Part shown: one piece after another, positions 36,694 through 45,701 of the stretch
Layout: each line of letters starts with the position of its first letter
How positions within the stretch are numbered: position 1 is the stretch's first letter
Source of the DNA: JAPOUP01 sp965221405
GTDB lineage: Bacteria > Pseudomonadota > Alphaproteobacteria > Rhodobacterales > Rhodobacteraceae
Direction: 5' to 3'
Length of the DNA stretch: 64,000 nucleotides
Assembly (NCBI GenBank): GCA_965221405.1
Contig: CBDCSE010000002.1
Span: 2,046,001 to 2,110,000, forward strand
Translations under genes and position numbers: made by a program
Notes under the pieces: generated by a model
What the model saw: only the letters and a program-made list of their open reading frames with translations
The model's database searches: none
Told to the model about the DNA's origin: nothing

Positions 36694-37758
36694 ATGAAAG
36701 CCAAACTCTTTGCCGCCGCCGCAATTTCACTCGGAGTTGCCGCCGCCGCCGCTCAGGAAAAAACCAGGGTCGGGTTCATATATGTCGGTCCGGTCGGCGA
36801 CCTCGGCTGGACCTACGAGCATGACCAAGGGCGTCTCGCCGTGGAGGAAGAGTTCGGTGACCGGGTCGAGACGGTTTACCAGGAAAGCGTTCCGGAAGGG
36901 GCCGACGCGGAGCGGGCATTGACACAGATGGCACTTGGTGGCGCGGACCTAATATTCACGACCTCTTTTGGATACATGGATCCGACAATCAACGTTGCCG
37001 CGAAATTCCCGGACGTGAAATTCGAGCATGCGACAGGTTACAAGCGCGCGGAAAATGTTTCGACCTATTCAGCCAGATTCTATGAGGGCCGTGCGGTTAT
37101 CGGGCACATCGCCGGTAAGATGACCAGGACAAACAGGATCGGCTACATCGCGTCATTCCCGATTCCAGAGGTGATTCGGGGAATCAACTCGGCTTTCATC
37201 CATGCCAGAAAAGCCAATCCGGATGTCGAGTTCTCCATTGTCTGGGTCAATACCTGGTTCGATCCGGCCAAGGAGGGCGATGCCGCGCAGGCTCTGATCG
37301 ATCAGGGTGTCGACGTCATCATGCAGCACACCGACTCGACTGCGCCGCAGACGGTGGCGAAAGGTGCGGGCATCTACTCGTTCGGCCAGGCTTCTGACAT
37401 GGCCACATTCGCTCCCGAGCCACGTATCAGCTCCATCATCGACAATTGGGCGCCATATTACATCGCCCGTGTCGCCGCGGTGATGGACGACACCTGGGAA
37501 TCGATCGATACCTGGGACGGTATCGCTTCCGGCATGGTTGAGATCGGCGAAATGTCTGAAGTCATTCCGGCTGAGGTGCGCACGGAGGCCCGGGCGCTCT
37601 CGGACTCAATCGCCGCCGGGGACTACCATCCGTTTACCGGACCGATCAATTACCAAGACGGTTCCCCTTGGTTGGGTGAGGGAGAGACGGCAGACGATGG
37701 CGTGCTACTGGGAATGAACTTCTACGTTGAAGGCCTGAGCGGCGACGTTCCCAATTGA
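36694..37758 (+). CDS. BMP-family substrate-binding protein (purine/nucleoside)
   Basis: A 354-residue periplasmic binding protein of the basic membrane protein (BmpA/Med/PnrA) family. Signal peptide KAKLFAAAAISLGVAAAAA, then VGFIYVGPVGDLGWTYEHDQ, the purine-binding pocket Trp and Asp of this family, and SFGYMDPT, FEHATGYK, GYIASFPIPEV and DVIMQHTDS. I use ATG 36694 because it starts the signal peptide. The nearby xdhABC makes hypoxanthine, xanthine or nucleosides the likely ligand. A terminator follows. Confidence 0.92.
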   Translation: MKAKLFAAAAISLGVAAAAAQEKTRVGFIYVGPVGDLGWTYEHDQGRLAVEEEFGDRVETVYQESVPEGADAERALTQMALGGADLIFTTSFGYMDPTINVAAKFPDVKFEHATGYKRAENVSTYSARFYEGRAVIGHIAGKMTRTNRIGYIASFPIPEVIRGINSAFIHARKANPDVEFSIVWVNTWFDPAKEGDAAQALIDQGVDVIMQHTDSTAPQTVAKGAGIYSFGQASDMATFAPEPRISSIIDNWAPYYIARVAAVMDDTWESIDTWDGIASGMVEIGEMSEVIPAEVRTEARALSDSIAAGDYHPFTGPINYQDGSPWLGEGETADDGVLLGMNFYVEGLSGDVPN

Positions 37759-37774
37759 TCGCCGGTTCCTAAGG

Positions 37775-37800
37775 AAAGGGTCCATCAAAATGGACCCTTT
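37775..37800 (+). terminator. Stem-loop terminator after the BMP transporter operon
   Basis: A perfect 11-bp stem, AAAGGGTCCAT and ATGGACCCTTT, around the loop CAAA, 16 bp after the stop. The 3' arm ends in TTT, giving a short U tract. It probably ends the xdh-transport transcript. Confidence 0.8.
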
Positions 37801-37890
37801 CAACCTCTCCATGGGGGTGATCGCTTTGTCGCGGAATTCGTGTAGCGCCGATAGAAACCGGTAAGGGATTCACTGACGGCATCGGCGGTT

Positions 37891-39179
37891 TCAGGAGTAG
37901 GAGGATGGTGGCTTGGCCTCAGTCTCCAGCCCGCCCGCTTCCATCAGGAAGGTCCGGAAGGAGGGAATCGGGCAGGTGATGGTCTTGTCCTCGTGCCTGT
38001 GAAGCGCACCTTGGTGGATGAGATGGTCAAGGAAATCCCCGGCATCCATTCCCTTGGGAAGTTGCCACCCCGCCTCACGGTCGTTCGGCTTCATGGATTT
38101 CATGACACTGGAAATCCTTGATCTCGTGTTCAGCGATAGCATCACCCCCACCACCAGGCCAGCTGACCGTTCCATCTGTCGGCTCTGCTGGCCCAGGTAA
38201 TAGCGTATGCGGCTTTCGTCCGCTTCCCTCTCGATCAACTGCCAGTCGACGCGCGACAGGTCGCCATCTGTTTCGAGCGCGACCTGGCCGAGGGCCTGCA
38301 GCGCGAAATGGAGATGTCGTGGCCACCCCTCGCAGGGACGGACGAGAGCGTCCAGCCGCTCCCCCCAAGGCCCGGGATCCATGCCGAAATTCCGGCATGA
38401 TTCCATCATGAAATACGAAGCGTCGCGCGGCTTGAGAGCCCCGATTTCATGGATCCTCCTGCCACGGGTCAGACCGAGATCGTTGGCCTGATCGGCGGTT
38501 TCGCCGAGACCCGCCAGCACCAGCGTCAGGGGAAGGCCAGTTTCGCCGCCGTGGATTCCCCTGAGAAGAATTCCAGTTGGGGAGTTCCTGTCGGGCGGTA
38601 GGTTCGGCGCCTCGTCGATAGCGACGATTATCGGGCGCGTCCACCTCCCGGGCGGAAGGGCCTCCCTCAGGGCCAGCAGACCGCCGAGCCCCTCCTTCGA
38701 GAGACTGATGCCCGCGCCGCCGGCGGAAACCGACTCGACGCGCCACGCCGCACTGCCCAGAAGATCCCGTCCGCGCTCCAGCCATTCATGCTGCGCGAGC
38801 CGTCCGGCCTCGCGCAGGAGAGCGAGGATGCGGGGAACGCTTTCCTCCAGCATCTCGCTGGTCAGGAACAGAACCCGGGGCTCTTCACCGGCCTTTACCT
38901 TGTCCTGTGTCTTGAGGGATCGGGATTTAAACTCCGCCAGAATTGAACTCTTCCCGGCGCCGGGCGCTCCCTGGATGATGCGGGTCAGGCCGGGGATGCC
39001 GTGCGCTGCCGCGCCCGCGCTTTCCAGGCGAGGTCCGCCTTTCCCTCGATGTCCTCAAGGACGTTCGCCCGACCGACGAAGACCGGCGGTGGAGACTTGT
39101 CGCCACTGTCGACGAACGCCCGAAGCCCTTTCCTGTCGAATGCTATGTCTGCCCTTCCGTGATGGGGACCGTGACCCAT
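37891..39179 (-). pseudogene. AAA-type ATPase, split by a one-base frameshift
   Basis: The N-terminal piece (39179 down to about 39010) reads MGHGPHHGRADIAFDRKGL ... VFVGRANVLEDIEGKADLAWKA and runs into a stop at 38985. The remaining protein continues in another frame without its own start: HGIPGLTRIIQGAPGAGKSS (Walker A GAPGAGKSS), then from 38853 MLEESV..., Walker B IIVAIDEAPN, LRGIHGGETGLPLTLVLAGLG and a helical C-terminal region. One missing base in the GCG-rich run near 39010 restores a single protein of about 430 residues. I do not know the function; it is an STAND/TniB-like single-domain ATPase family common in accessory regions. Confidence 0.7.
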
Positions 39180-39671
39180 CCCGAATATATATCGCGACTG
39201 GGCGGCTGTCAGGATATTTCACGACTCCCCGACGAGATGGTCGGGGAAAGCGGGAAACTCTTCGGTACCGACGTCAGCCGGGACCTCCTTGCCCGCCTGC
39301 TGCGCAACGGGTCCGTCGTCGTCGGCCCACGTTTGCCCAGACCCTGGGTGCCGCCCGTGTCCGGGAAGCCCCCGACCTGATCCTGGTTCCGGGCGGTGCA
39401 TGATCCTTCGATCCTGACCGCGTGAGGGGCGCGAAACGCGTCGCGGGGCGGCGCGACGACGCAGCCGTGCCCGGACACTCCAAAAACCTTGCCCGGAAAG
39501 AGCTTCGGACAGCAGGCGACGACCGTCGAAACCGTGGTGGGGCCCGCCTCGGACATACCTGCCCGCCGTCACGTCAGAAGTCCCCGGACCCGAAAAATGG
39601 TCTCGGGATTTCGGTTGTCATGAAGACTGTCCGCATCTAGTTATGCCGCCAGCATCCTGTAGCAACCCCAC
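39180..39671. other. Non-coding or decayed stretch between two ATPase genes
   Basis: About 490 bp. Minus-strand frames (39209-39572) remain open but have unlike-protein, Arg/Pro-rich composition in both, and neither has an RBS or recognised motif. Probably decayed accessory DNA, plus the promoter for the plus-strand ATPase gene at 39672. Confidence 0.35.
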
Positions 39672-40808
39672 ATGCCAGAAAGGACAAGGCTCACGTCGAT
39701 CCGCATTCGTGGCTTCAGGTCTCTCGCCGACGTCGGACTTTCGGATCTGGGCCGAGTCAGCGTCCTGATAGGTGCCAACGGCTCGGGAAAGTCCAACTTC
39801 GTGCGCTTCTTTGAGTTGCTGAGCTGGATGCTCCGGTCTCGTCGTCTCGGAGGGTTCGTCGCACGGTACGGAGGCGCTGACGACCAGCTTTTCGGCGGTA
39901 GCCTAACCACTCCGGCCATGCGGGTCGAAATCTGCGTGGAAACTGCGCACGGCCGGAACGACTACCGGTTCGCGCTGGCGCACGCTCAACCCGACCGGCT
40001 GATATTCACCGAGGAAGATTTTCGGTTCAGCCGCAGGAGCGGGCGGTCGGAGGCACCATGGACACACCTTGGCGGCGACGGGCACCGCGAAGCGCGAATC
40101 GTCGAGGCCGCACAGTCTCCGCAACCGCCGGGAGTTAACCGTACCACGGCGCGGACGATCGTTCATCTGCTCCGGAACTGCGTCGCCTACCAGTTTCACG
40201 ACACCTCCGACAGCTCAAGTCTCAAGTCCAGCTGGGAAGCGGCGGACAACAACTCGCTGCGTTCCAACGGAGGGAATCTGGCGGCTGTGCTGCACAGGCT
40301 CGAGCATGAGGATTACCGTCGCTTCGAACTGATCTGCCGCCACATCGGTCGTGTGCTGCCCGTCTTCGACAGGTTCGAGATCGAAAGCAGCTACGGCAAG
40401 GTTCAGCTCAGGTGGAGGGCCAATGGATCGGACAAGACCTTTGGGGCCCATCTGACGTCCGATGGATCCCTGCGCTTTTTCGCGCTTGTCACATTGCTGA
40501 ACCTGCCTCGGGAGATGTTGCCGGACGTCATCCTGCTGGACGAACCCGAGCTCGGCCTGCATCCAGTGGCCATCGCGCTGATAGGCGACATGATCAAGGC
40601 GCTTTCCGAAGACGTGCAGGTCGTCGTTGCCACTCAGTCGCCTCTTCTTGTGGACGTGTTCGATCCCGGGGAAATCGTGGTTCTCGAGGCGAGGGACGGC
40701 CGCACGAATTTCCGGCGGCTCGCGACAGACGACTGCCGCCATTGGCTCGACGATGGCTTTGCGCCCGGCGAGATCTGGCAGAAGAACCTGATAGGGGGCC
40801 GTCCGTGA
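39672..40808 (+). CDS. AAA15-type ABC ATPase (COG4637-like)
   Basis: A 378-residue SMC/RecF-like ATPase. It starts LTSIRIRGFRSLADVGLSDL, Walker A is GANGSGKSN (residues about 34-42), the signature-like region is LTSDGSLRFFALVTLL, Walker B is VILLDEPELGLHP and the switch His/Gln region is VATQSPLLVDVF. This class of ATPase usually pairs with a TOPRIM-like protein; here the DUF4276-type gene overlaps its stop. Such pairs resemble OLD, Gabija and PARIS defence modules. The ATPase is intact. Function is inferred from family and pairing only. Confidence 0.82.
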   Translation: MPERTRLTSIRIRGFRSLADVGLSDLGRVSVLIGANGSGKSNFVRFFELLSWMLRSRRLGGFVARYGGADDQLFGGSLTTPAMRVEICVETAHGRNDYRFALAHAQPDRLIFTEEDFRFSRRSGRSEAPWTHLGGDGHREARIVEAAQSPQPPGVNRTTARTIVHLLRNCVAYQFHDTSDSSSLKSSWEAADNNSLRSNGGNLAAVLHRLEHEDYRRFELICRHIGRVLPVFDRFEIESSYGKVQLRWRANGSDKTFGAHLTSDGSLRFFALVTLLNLPREMLPDVILLDEPELGLHPVAIALIGDMIKALSEDVQVVVATQSPLLVDVFDPGEIVVLEARDGRTNFRRLATDDCRHWLDDGFAPGEIWQKNLIGGRP

Positions 40809-41454
40809 TCCGTCTTGCGGTCGCGGTGGATAGGGCCAGACGGAAGAGGAGTTCGTCAAGAGATTGCTGGGCCCGCAGCTTCAGTATCGCAACGTCGCGG
40901 CGACGCCGGTCCTGTTGGGCCGTGCGCTAAACCGCGGCGCAGGTGGCGGGAACGTCACCATGCCAAGGCTGGTCTCAGAATTGGTGCGCTTGAGTAACTC
41001 GTTCGATTCCGTCACGACTCTCGTCGACTTCTACGGCTTCAAAGGAAAGGAACGGCGCTCCGTAGACGATCTCGAACAGGAGATTCGCGCTGATGTCGAG
41101 AAGACGGCCGGCTCGCTGGGAGATAGGCTGGTGCCTTACGTTCAGCGGCACGAGTTCGAAAGCTTGCTGTTCTCCGAAGTGGCTGCCTTTTCGGTTATAC
41201 CTGACGTCCCGCCACATGCAGTCCGGACGCTCTTGAACATTAGTTCAGACTTTGCGACGCCCGAAGATATAAACGACCACTACCATACGGCTCCAAGCCG
41301 ACGCATTAAGGATGCGATTCCGCGATACCGAAAACGGGTTGACGGACCACTGATCGCGGCGCAGACGGGTCTGGAGACAATTCGTGCGCAATGTCCGCGG
41401 TTCAATGCCTGGCTCGAACACTTGGAAACCTTGGTGGATCGCATCCAGGCGTAG
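40805..41454 (+). pseudogene. DUF4276-type (TOPRIM-like) partner protein, frameshifted near its N-terminus
   Basis: GTG 40805 overlaps the ATPase TGA and reads VIRLAVAVD, after which the frame goes wrong; the proper protein resumes in another frame (EEEFVKRLL-like at about 40850, then from 40864 MLGPQLQYRNV ... GGGNVTMPRL, TLVDFYGFKG, QRHEFESLLFSE, to 41454). Two extra bases between 40827 and 40841 (T and C in GTGGATAGGGCCAGACGG) explain the shift; without them the region would read the family's VEGQTEEEF acidic motif. The essential first acidic motif is thus lost. A restart at ATG 40864 would give a truncated 196-residue protein. Confidence 0.65.
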
Positions 41455-42299
41455 GGGGTCGAGATCCTTCGCGGCCTCGCATGGAGCGGCGCTCGGAATG
41501 GCCGCGGCCGGGTGATGAGTCCGGTATCGCCCTTGATGCGGCAGATGATCCTTCACCCGCACCTGTGACCGTCCCGCGGCCCCAAGGTGTAGCTGCCAGC
41601 GATCTGCACAGATGATTCCATGGGCAAGGGGCCCGTAGCTTCAACCTGCTTTCCTCCGGTTCGCCCAGATGGACGCGACCGCGTAAGTCCGAACTCCGGC
41701 AAACGGAGATCCAGTGTCGCCACACTGTCACGGTCAGGTCCCAAGGCGCGGAACTATCACCGTAACCTGACGTTGCGCGACAGCCAGACCGTGATCAATG
41801 ATCTGTTGTCGCCGCTGGCCAAAGGCGACATCGAGGCACCGCGTCCTCAATGCGATGTCCGAGAGCGGCACGTCGGTCGTTGCCCATGTCTTCGGGCGTC
41901 GAGAAGGCCGATCGAGTTTCCTGGAGATCCCGGGGGGCCGTGGCGGAATGTTAGGCACAATCATGATGGCGCTTACGTGGGAGAACGGAAAGCCTTTGAA
42001 TTGGCCCTTGTGTGCAGGTCGGCTTTGCCTTCGTGATTTTCCCGCTTATGGTAAGGCCCACGATATTGGCGATGCACCGGGCCCTGGAGAGCGAAGGTCA
42101 GGTCAATGTCGTCAGTAGCGGTATATTGACTGATCCGGCGAAATGGCTGTCGGCAGGGAGGTGAGGGGCACTCGACTGACACGAACCGCGCCCGGATGCC
42201 CTCCGGACCGATAGAGGCGTTTCGGACGAAACGTGCGTATTCCACGGTGGAGATATCCGAGGGAAAGTCGCGAAATCATTTCGCAACAACCGCATAACG
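41455..42299. other. Region of about 850 bp with an unidentified decayed gene
   Basis: Between the DUF4276 remnant and the crtA operator. Plus-strand frames around 41760-42000 give protein-like pieces (LTLRDSQTVINDLLSPLAKG in one frame, then VLNAMSESGTSVVAHVFG and GGRGGMLGTIMMALTW in another) that appear to be one gene broken by a frameshift near 41840. I do not recognise it. Nothing else can be supported. Confidence 0.4.
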
Positions 42300-42317
42300 T
42301 GTATGAAAAACCCGACA
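42300..42317. promoter_or_regulatory. PpsR/CrtJ-type operator before crtA
   Basis: TGTATGAAAAACCCGACA matches the TGT-N12-ACA consensus exactly. It ends 17 bp before the proposed crtA start, so bound PpsR would block the crtA-bchIDO operon. No second copy lies at the usual 7-8 bp spacing. Confidence 0.6.
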
Positions 42318-42334
42318 GTCAAGGGAATCGACCC

Positions 42335-43042
42335 ATTCAGACCGTATCGCTCAGCTTTTATCGATTCGACCGGCTGACCGCTCTTATCTGGGCGTTCTGG
42401 ATGATGGGCGCCGCACGACTCTCCCTGTCGCGTATATCCGGCCTCGAGTTCTGGAAGCTTTGCGGATCGGGGACCGGCGAGGGATTCACCCCGGCGCTCA
42501 ATTCGGGTGTTTTCGTGATTCTCTGTGTATGGCCCGATCAGTGTGTGGCACATTCCCGTCTTCGGGAAGAGCGTCTCTTCCAGATGTACCGGAACAAGGC
42601 TTGCGAGCACTGGACGGTCTACCTGACACCCGTCTCGGCCCGTGGTGCCTGGTCGGGTGTCACGCCTTTCGTTCCCACCGGTCCTGAATGGGATGGGCCG
42701 CTTGCCGCACTCACGCGCGCGACATTGCGTCCGAAGCACATCCTGAGATTCTGGAGGCGCACGCCGACCATCAGCCGCGTGATCGGCGCCGACCCCAATG
42801 TTGCCTTCAAGATTGGAATCGGGGAAGTCCCTTTCCTTCAGCAGGTAACGTTCTCGATATGGCCGAATCCGGAAACAATGGCGGCTTTCGCCCGTACGCC
42901 TGACGGACCCCATGCCAGGGCCATCCGCGCCGTTCGGGATGGAGACTGGTTCCGCGAGGAACTCTATGCGAGATTCCGTATTCTGGATGACATCGGAAGC
43001 TGGTGCGGTGAAAGCCCGCTCGAACGGCTGGGGCCGCGATGA
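42335..43042 (+). CDS. crtA: Spheroidene monooxygenase, probable ATT start
   Basis: CrtA, about 235 residues, introduces the 2-keto group of spheroidene to give spheroidenone under oxic conditions. Strong matches are YLTPVSARGAWSGVTPF, LTRATLRPKHILRFWR, IGADPNVAFKIGIGEVP and QVTFSIWPN. The natural N-terminus would be (M)QTVSLSFYRFDR, but that codon is ATT (42335), with AAGGGA 8-13 bp upstream. The alternatives, GTG 42299 and GTG 42233, would put the PpsR operator inside the gene. So either ATT is used or the start has been mutated. Its end overlaps bchI by 4 bp (ATGA). Confidence 0.88.
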   Translation: MQTVSLSFYRFDRLTALIWAFWMMGAARLSLSRISGLEFWKLCGSGTGEGFTPALNSGVFVILCVWPDQCVAHSRLREERLFQMYRNKACEHWTVYLTPVSARGAWSGVTPFVPTGPEWDGPLAALTRATLRPKHILRFWRRTPTISRVIGADPNVAFKIGIGEVPFLQQVTFSIWPNPETMAAFARTPDGPHARAIRAVRDGDWFREELYARFRILDDIGSWCGESPLERLGPR

Positions 43043-44043
43043 GCGGTGCCTTTCCGTTTTCGGCTATCGTCGGTCAGGACGATATGAAGTGCGCGATGCT
43101 CCTGAGCGCTATCGATCCAAAACTGGGTGGCGTCCTGGTGTTCGGCGACCGGGGAACGGGAAAGAGCACCGCCGTGCGCGCACTCGCCGCGCTACTGCCG
43201 CCGATTACGGTGGTCAAGGGTTGTCCGGTAAACTCCGAAAGCCTCCGGGATGTGCCTGAATGGGCAAAACCGGTTGGTCGGGATACCGAGGAGCGTCCGA
43301 CCCCTGTTGTGGACCTTCCGCTGGGTGTGACTGAGGACCGGGTTACCGGTGCCCTCGATATCGAGCGTGCGCTTACCCATGGTGAGAAAGTTTTCCAGCC
43401 GGGCCTCCTGGCCGCCTCCAACCGCGGATATCTGTACATTGACGAGGTCAACCTTCTTGAGGATCATATCGTGGATCTTCTGCTCGATGTCGCGCAGTCC
43501 GGCATCAATCTCGTTGAGCGCGAGGGGCTGTCAATCCAGCATCCGGCCCGCTTCGTCCTGGTTGGATCGGGCAACCCGGAAGAGGGTGAACTACGGCCGC
43601 AGTTGCTTGACCGGTTCGGGCTTGCGGTGGAGGTGGGTTCGCCGAGTGATATCGAGGAGCGGGTTGAAGTCATTCGCAGAAGGGAGAGTTTTGACAATTC
43701 ACCTACGCGGTTCATTCGCCGATGGAAGTCGGCGGACGTCATGGTCCGTAACAGGATCCTCAATGCCAGAAGCGCTCTCGCGCGAACGAGGGCAAAGCGG
43801 AAGGTAATTCGTGATTGCGCCGAGCTTTGTGCGCATCTCGGTACTGATGGGCTCAGGGGTGAACTCACACTCCTTCGGGCGAGTCGGGCGTTGGCGGCGT
43901 ATGAGGATGCGGATGAAGTCGCCATTGATCACCTGCGCAGGGTTGCGCCACTCGCTCTCTCGCACCGTCTTCGCCGTGATCCCCTCGACGAGAGCAGTTC
44001 CTCCTCAAGGGTGGCGCGTGCCGTTGAGGAGATTCTGGGGTGA
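43039..44043 (+). CDS. bchI: Magnesium chelatase ATPase subunit I
   Basis: BchI, 334 residues, the AAA+ ring subunit that powers insertion of Mg2+ into protoporphyrin IX, the first committed step of bacteriochlorophyll synthesis. Walker A is GDRGTGKS (36-43), Walker B is LYIDEVNLL, and the sensor/Arg-finger regions are GSGNPEEGELRPQLLDRFG. Overlaps crtA upstream and the bchD GTG downstream, giving a coupled crtA-bchI-bchD-bchO operon. Confidence 0.97.
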   Translation: MSGAFPFSAIVGQDDMKCAMLLSAIDPKLGGVLVFGDRGTGKSTAVRALAALLPPITVVKGCPVNSESLRDVPEWAKPVGRDTEERPTPVVDLPLGVTEDRVTGALDIERALTHGEKVFQPGLLAASNRGYLYIDEVNLLEDHIVDLLLDVAQSGINLVEREGLSIQHPARFVLVGSGNPEEGELRPQLLDRFGLAVEVGSPSDIEERVEVIRRRESFDNSPTRFIRRWKSADVMVRNRILNARSALARTRAKRKVIRDCAELCAHLGTDGLRGELTLLRASRALAAYEDADEVAIDHLRRVAPLALSHRLRRDPLDESSSSSRVARAVEEILG

Positions 44044-45701
44044 GGTGCGATGGCGCGCGAAGCTGGGCGAATGCGTGCCTTGCGCTTAACCTCCTTGCGG
44101 TGGACCCCGTCGGGTTGCGCGGTGTCGCTCTAAGGGCGCGGTCGGGCCCGGCCCGGGAGGTTTTCCTCGATCTGCTCGGCCGCGAAGTCCGAACCGTTCG
44201 CATTCACCCGGCGATGTCGCGGGAAGCGCTATTCGGTGGTCTGGATATCGCCGCGACACTGAGCGCGGGACGAATCGTGAGAACCAGAGGTCTTCTGGCC
44301 GGTGACGACGCCTGTCTGTTGCTTGCAATGGCAGAGCGCTGCGGCGCGGACCTCGCTGCTCAACTGGTGCAATACCTGGAGTGTGGTCATCGCCAGATGG
44401 TGCTGCTCGACGAGGGAGCCGAGCCGGGAGAGACCGCGCCACGGGCGCTGATGGAGCGGCTCGCTCTGCATGTTTCCCTCGACGAAATCGGTAGGCTGCA
44501 CGCGCAAATTCCGGAAACCCCGCAGGTGAACGAGGCACGGCTTAGGCTGACGGACATTACCACGACCGACGACGCGCTTCGCAGGCTCGTGATCCTGGCG
44601 GTGCGGCTCGGCGTCGACACTCTGCGCGCACCGTATCTCGCCTTGAAAGCCGCGAAGGCAAACGCGGCACTCAGGCACGGGAGGCAGGTCGAGGACGAGG
44701 ATATCGCGGTTGGCGCCAGCTTGGTACTCGCGCCGCGCGCTACCGTAATGCCTGAAGCCGCCGATCCGAAGCCCGACGACCGTCATCCGGAAACGGGGGA
44801 AGACGGGGCGGAAGAATCCCAGCCGCTGGCGCTGCCTGAGGAAATACTTGTCGAAACTGTCCGCCCTCAATTGCCGGGGAACCTGATTGACGGATTGAGG
44901 GAGGACAACCGTGCGCGTGTGGCAAAGGGTGTGGGGGCGGGCCGGAAACATCGCTCCAATCGTCGGGGTCGTCCCTTGCCCTCCCGTCCGGGCCGTCCGG
45001 GAAGTGGGGCGCGTATCGACCTCGCCGCGACTCTTCGGACGGCCGCGCCATGGCAGGGTCTCAGGGGCCGCGACGGGTCGGTTAAGGTATTGCCGTCGGA
45101 CATCCGGCTGAAGCGGTATGAGGGAAAAAGTGATCGGTTACTGATCTTTGCCGTCGATGCCTCGGGGTCGTCGGCGATGGCGCGGCTTGGCGATGCGAAG
45201 GGTGCCGTCGAAATCCTTCTTTCGCAGGCTTATGCGAGCCGAGATCATGTGGCATTGATCGGTTTCCGGGGTAATCGGGCAGACCTCCTTTTGCCGCCGA
45301 CACGATCGCTTTTGCAGGCCAAGCGGCGGCTGACGGCCTTGCCCGGCGGCGGCGGCACGCCGCTTGCGACCGGTTTACGGGCGGCTGGTGACCTGGCGCT
45401 TCAGGCGCGCGGGCAGGGGCTGACTCCGGTTCTGGTGCTCCTGACAGACGGCCGCGCCAATATCGCGCTGGACGGAAGCGGCAACCGTACGAAAGCGCGC
45501 GAACATACAACCTCTGTGGCGCGGTGTCTGAAGGCCGAGGGACTTTCGTGCGTCGTTCTTGACACAGGCAATCGTCCCCAGACCGTCCTGACAGACCTTG
45601 CCCGCACACTTGCCGGACAATATCTGCCATTGCCAAGGACAGATAGCGCCACATTGGGCAAGACAGTTATCCAGACGATACGCGATGGACTGGACACATG
45701 A
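44040..45701 (+). CDS. bchD: Magnesium chelatase subunit D
   Basis: BchD, 553 residues. The N-terminal half is a degenerate AAA+ module without a usable Walker A; the middle is acidic and Pro-rich (about 235-265, DDRHPETGEDGAEESQPL); the C-terminal half is a VWA integrin-I domain with the MIDAS motif DASGSS near residue 373 and LLTDGRANIALDG. It bridges the BchI ring to BchH. It starts at GTG 44040, overlapping bchI by 4 bp. Its last 17 bp overlap bchO. Confidence 0.96.
   Translation: MRCDGARSWANACLALNLLAVDPVGLRGVALRARSGPAREVFLDLLGREVRTVRIHPAMSREALFGGLDIAATLSAGRIVRTRGLLAGDDACLLLAMAERCGADLAAQLVQYLECGHRQMVLLDEGAEPGETAPRALMERLALHVSLDEIGRLHAQIPETPQVNEARLRLTDITTTDDALRRLVILAVRLGVDTLRAPYLALKAAKANAALRHGRQVEDEDIAVGASLVLAPRATVMPEAADPKPDDRHPETGEDGAEESQPLALPEEILVETVRPQLPGNLIDGLREDNRARVAKGVGAGRKHRSNRRGRPLPSRPGRPGSGARIDLAATLRTAAPWQGLRGRDGSVKVLPSDIRLKRYEGKSDRLLIFAVDASGSSAMARLGDAKGAVEILLSQAYASRDHVALIGFRGNRADLLLPPTRSLLQAKRRLTALPGGGGTPLATGLRAAGDLALQARGQGLTPVLVLLTDGRANIALDGSGNRTKAREHTTSVARCLKAEGLSCVVLDTGNRPQTVLTDLARTLAGQYLPLPRTDSATLGKTVIQTIRDGLDT

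Noticed and set aside
42148..42180. A second PpsR-like site upstream of crtA
   Set aside because: TGT and ACA triplets occur in this stretch but not at 12-base spacing.
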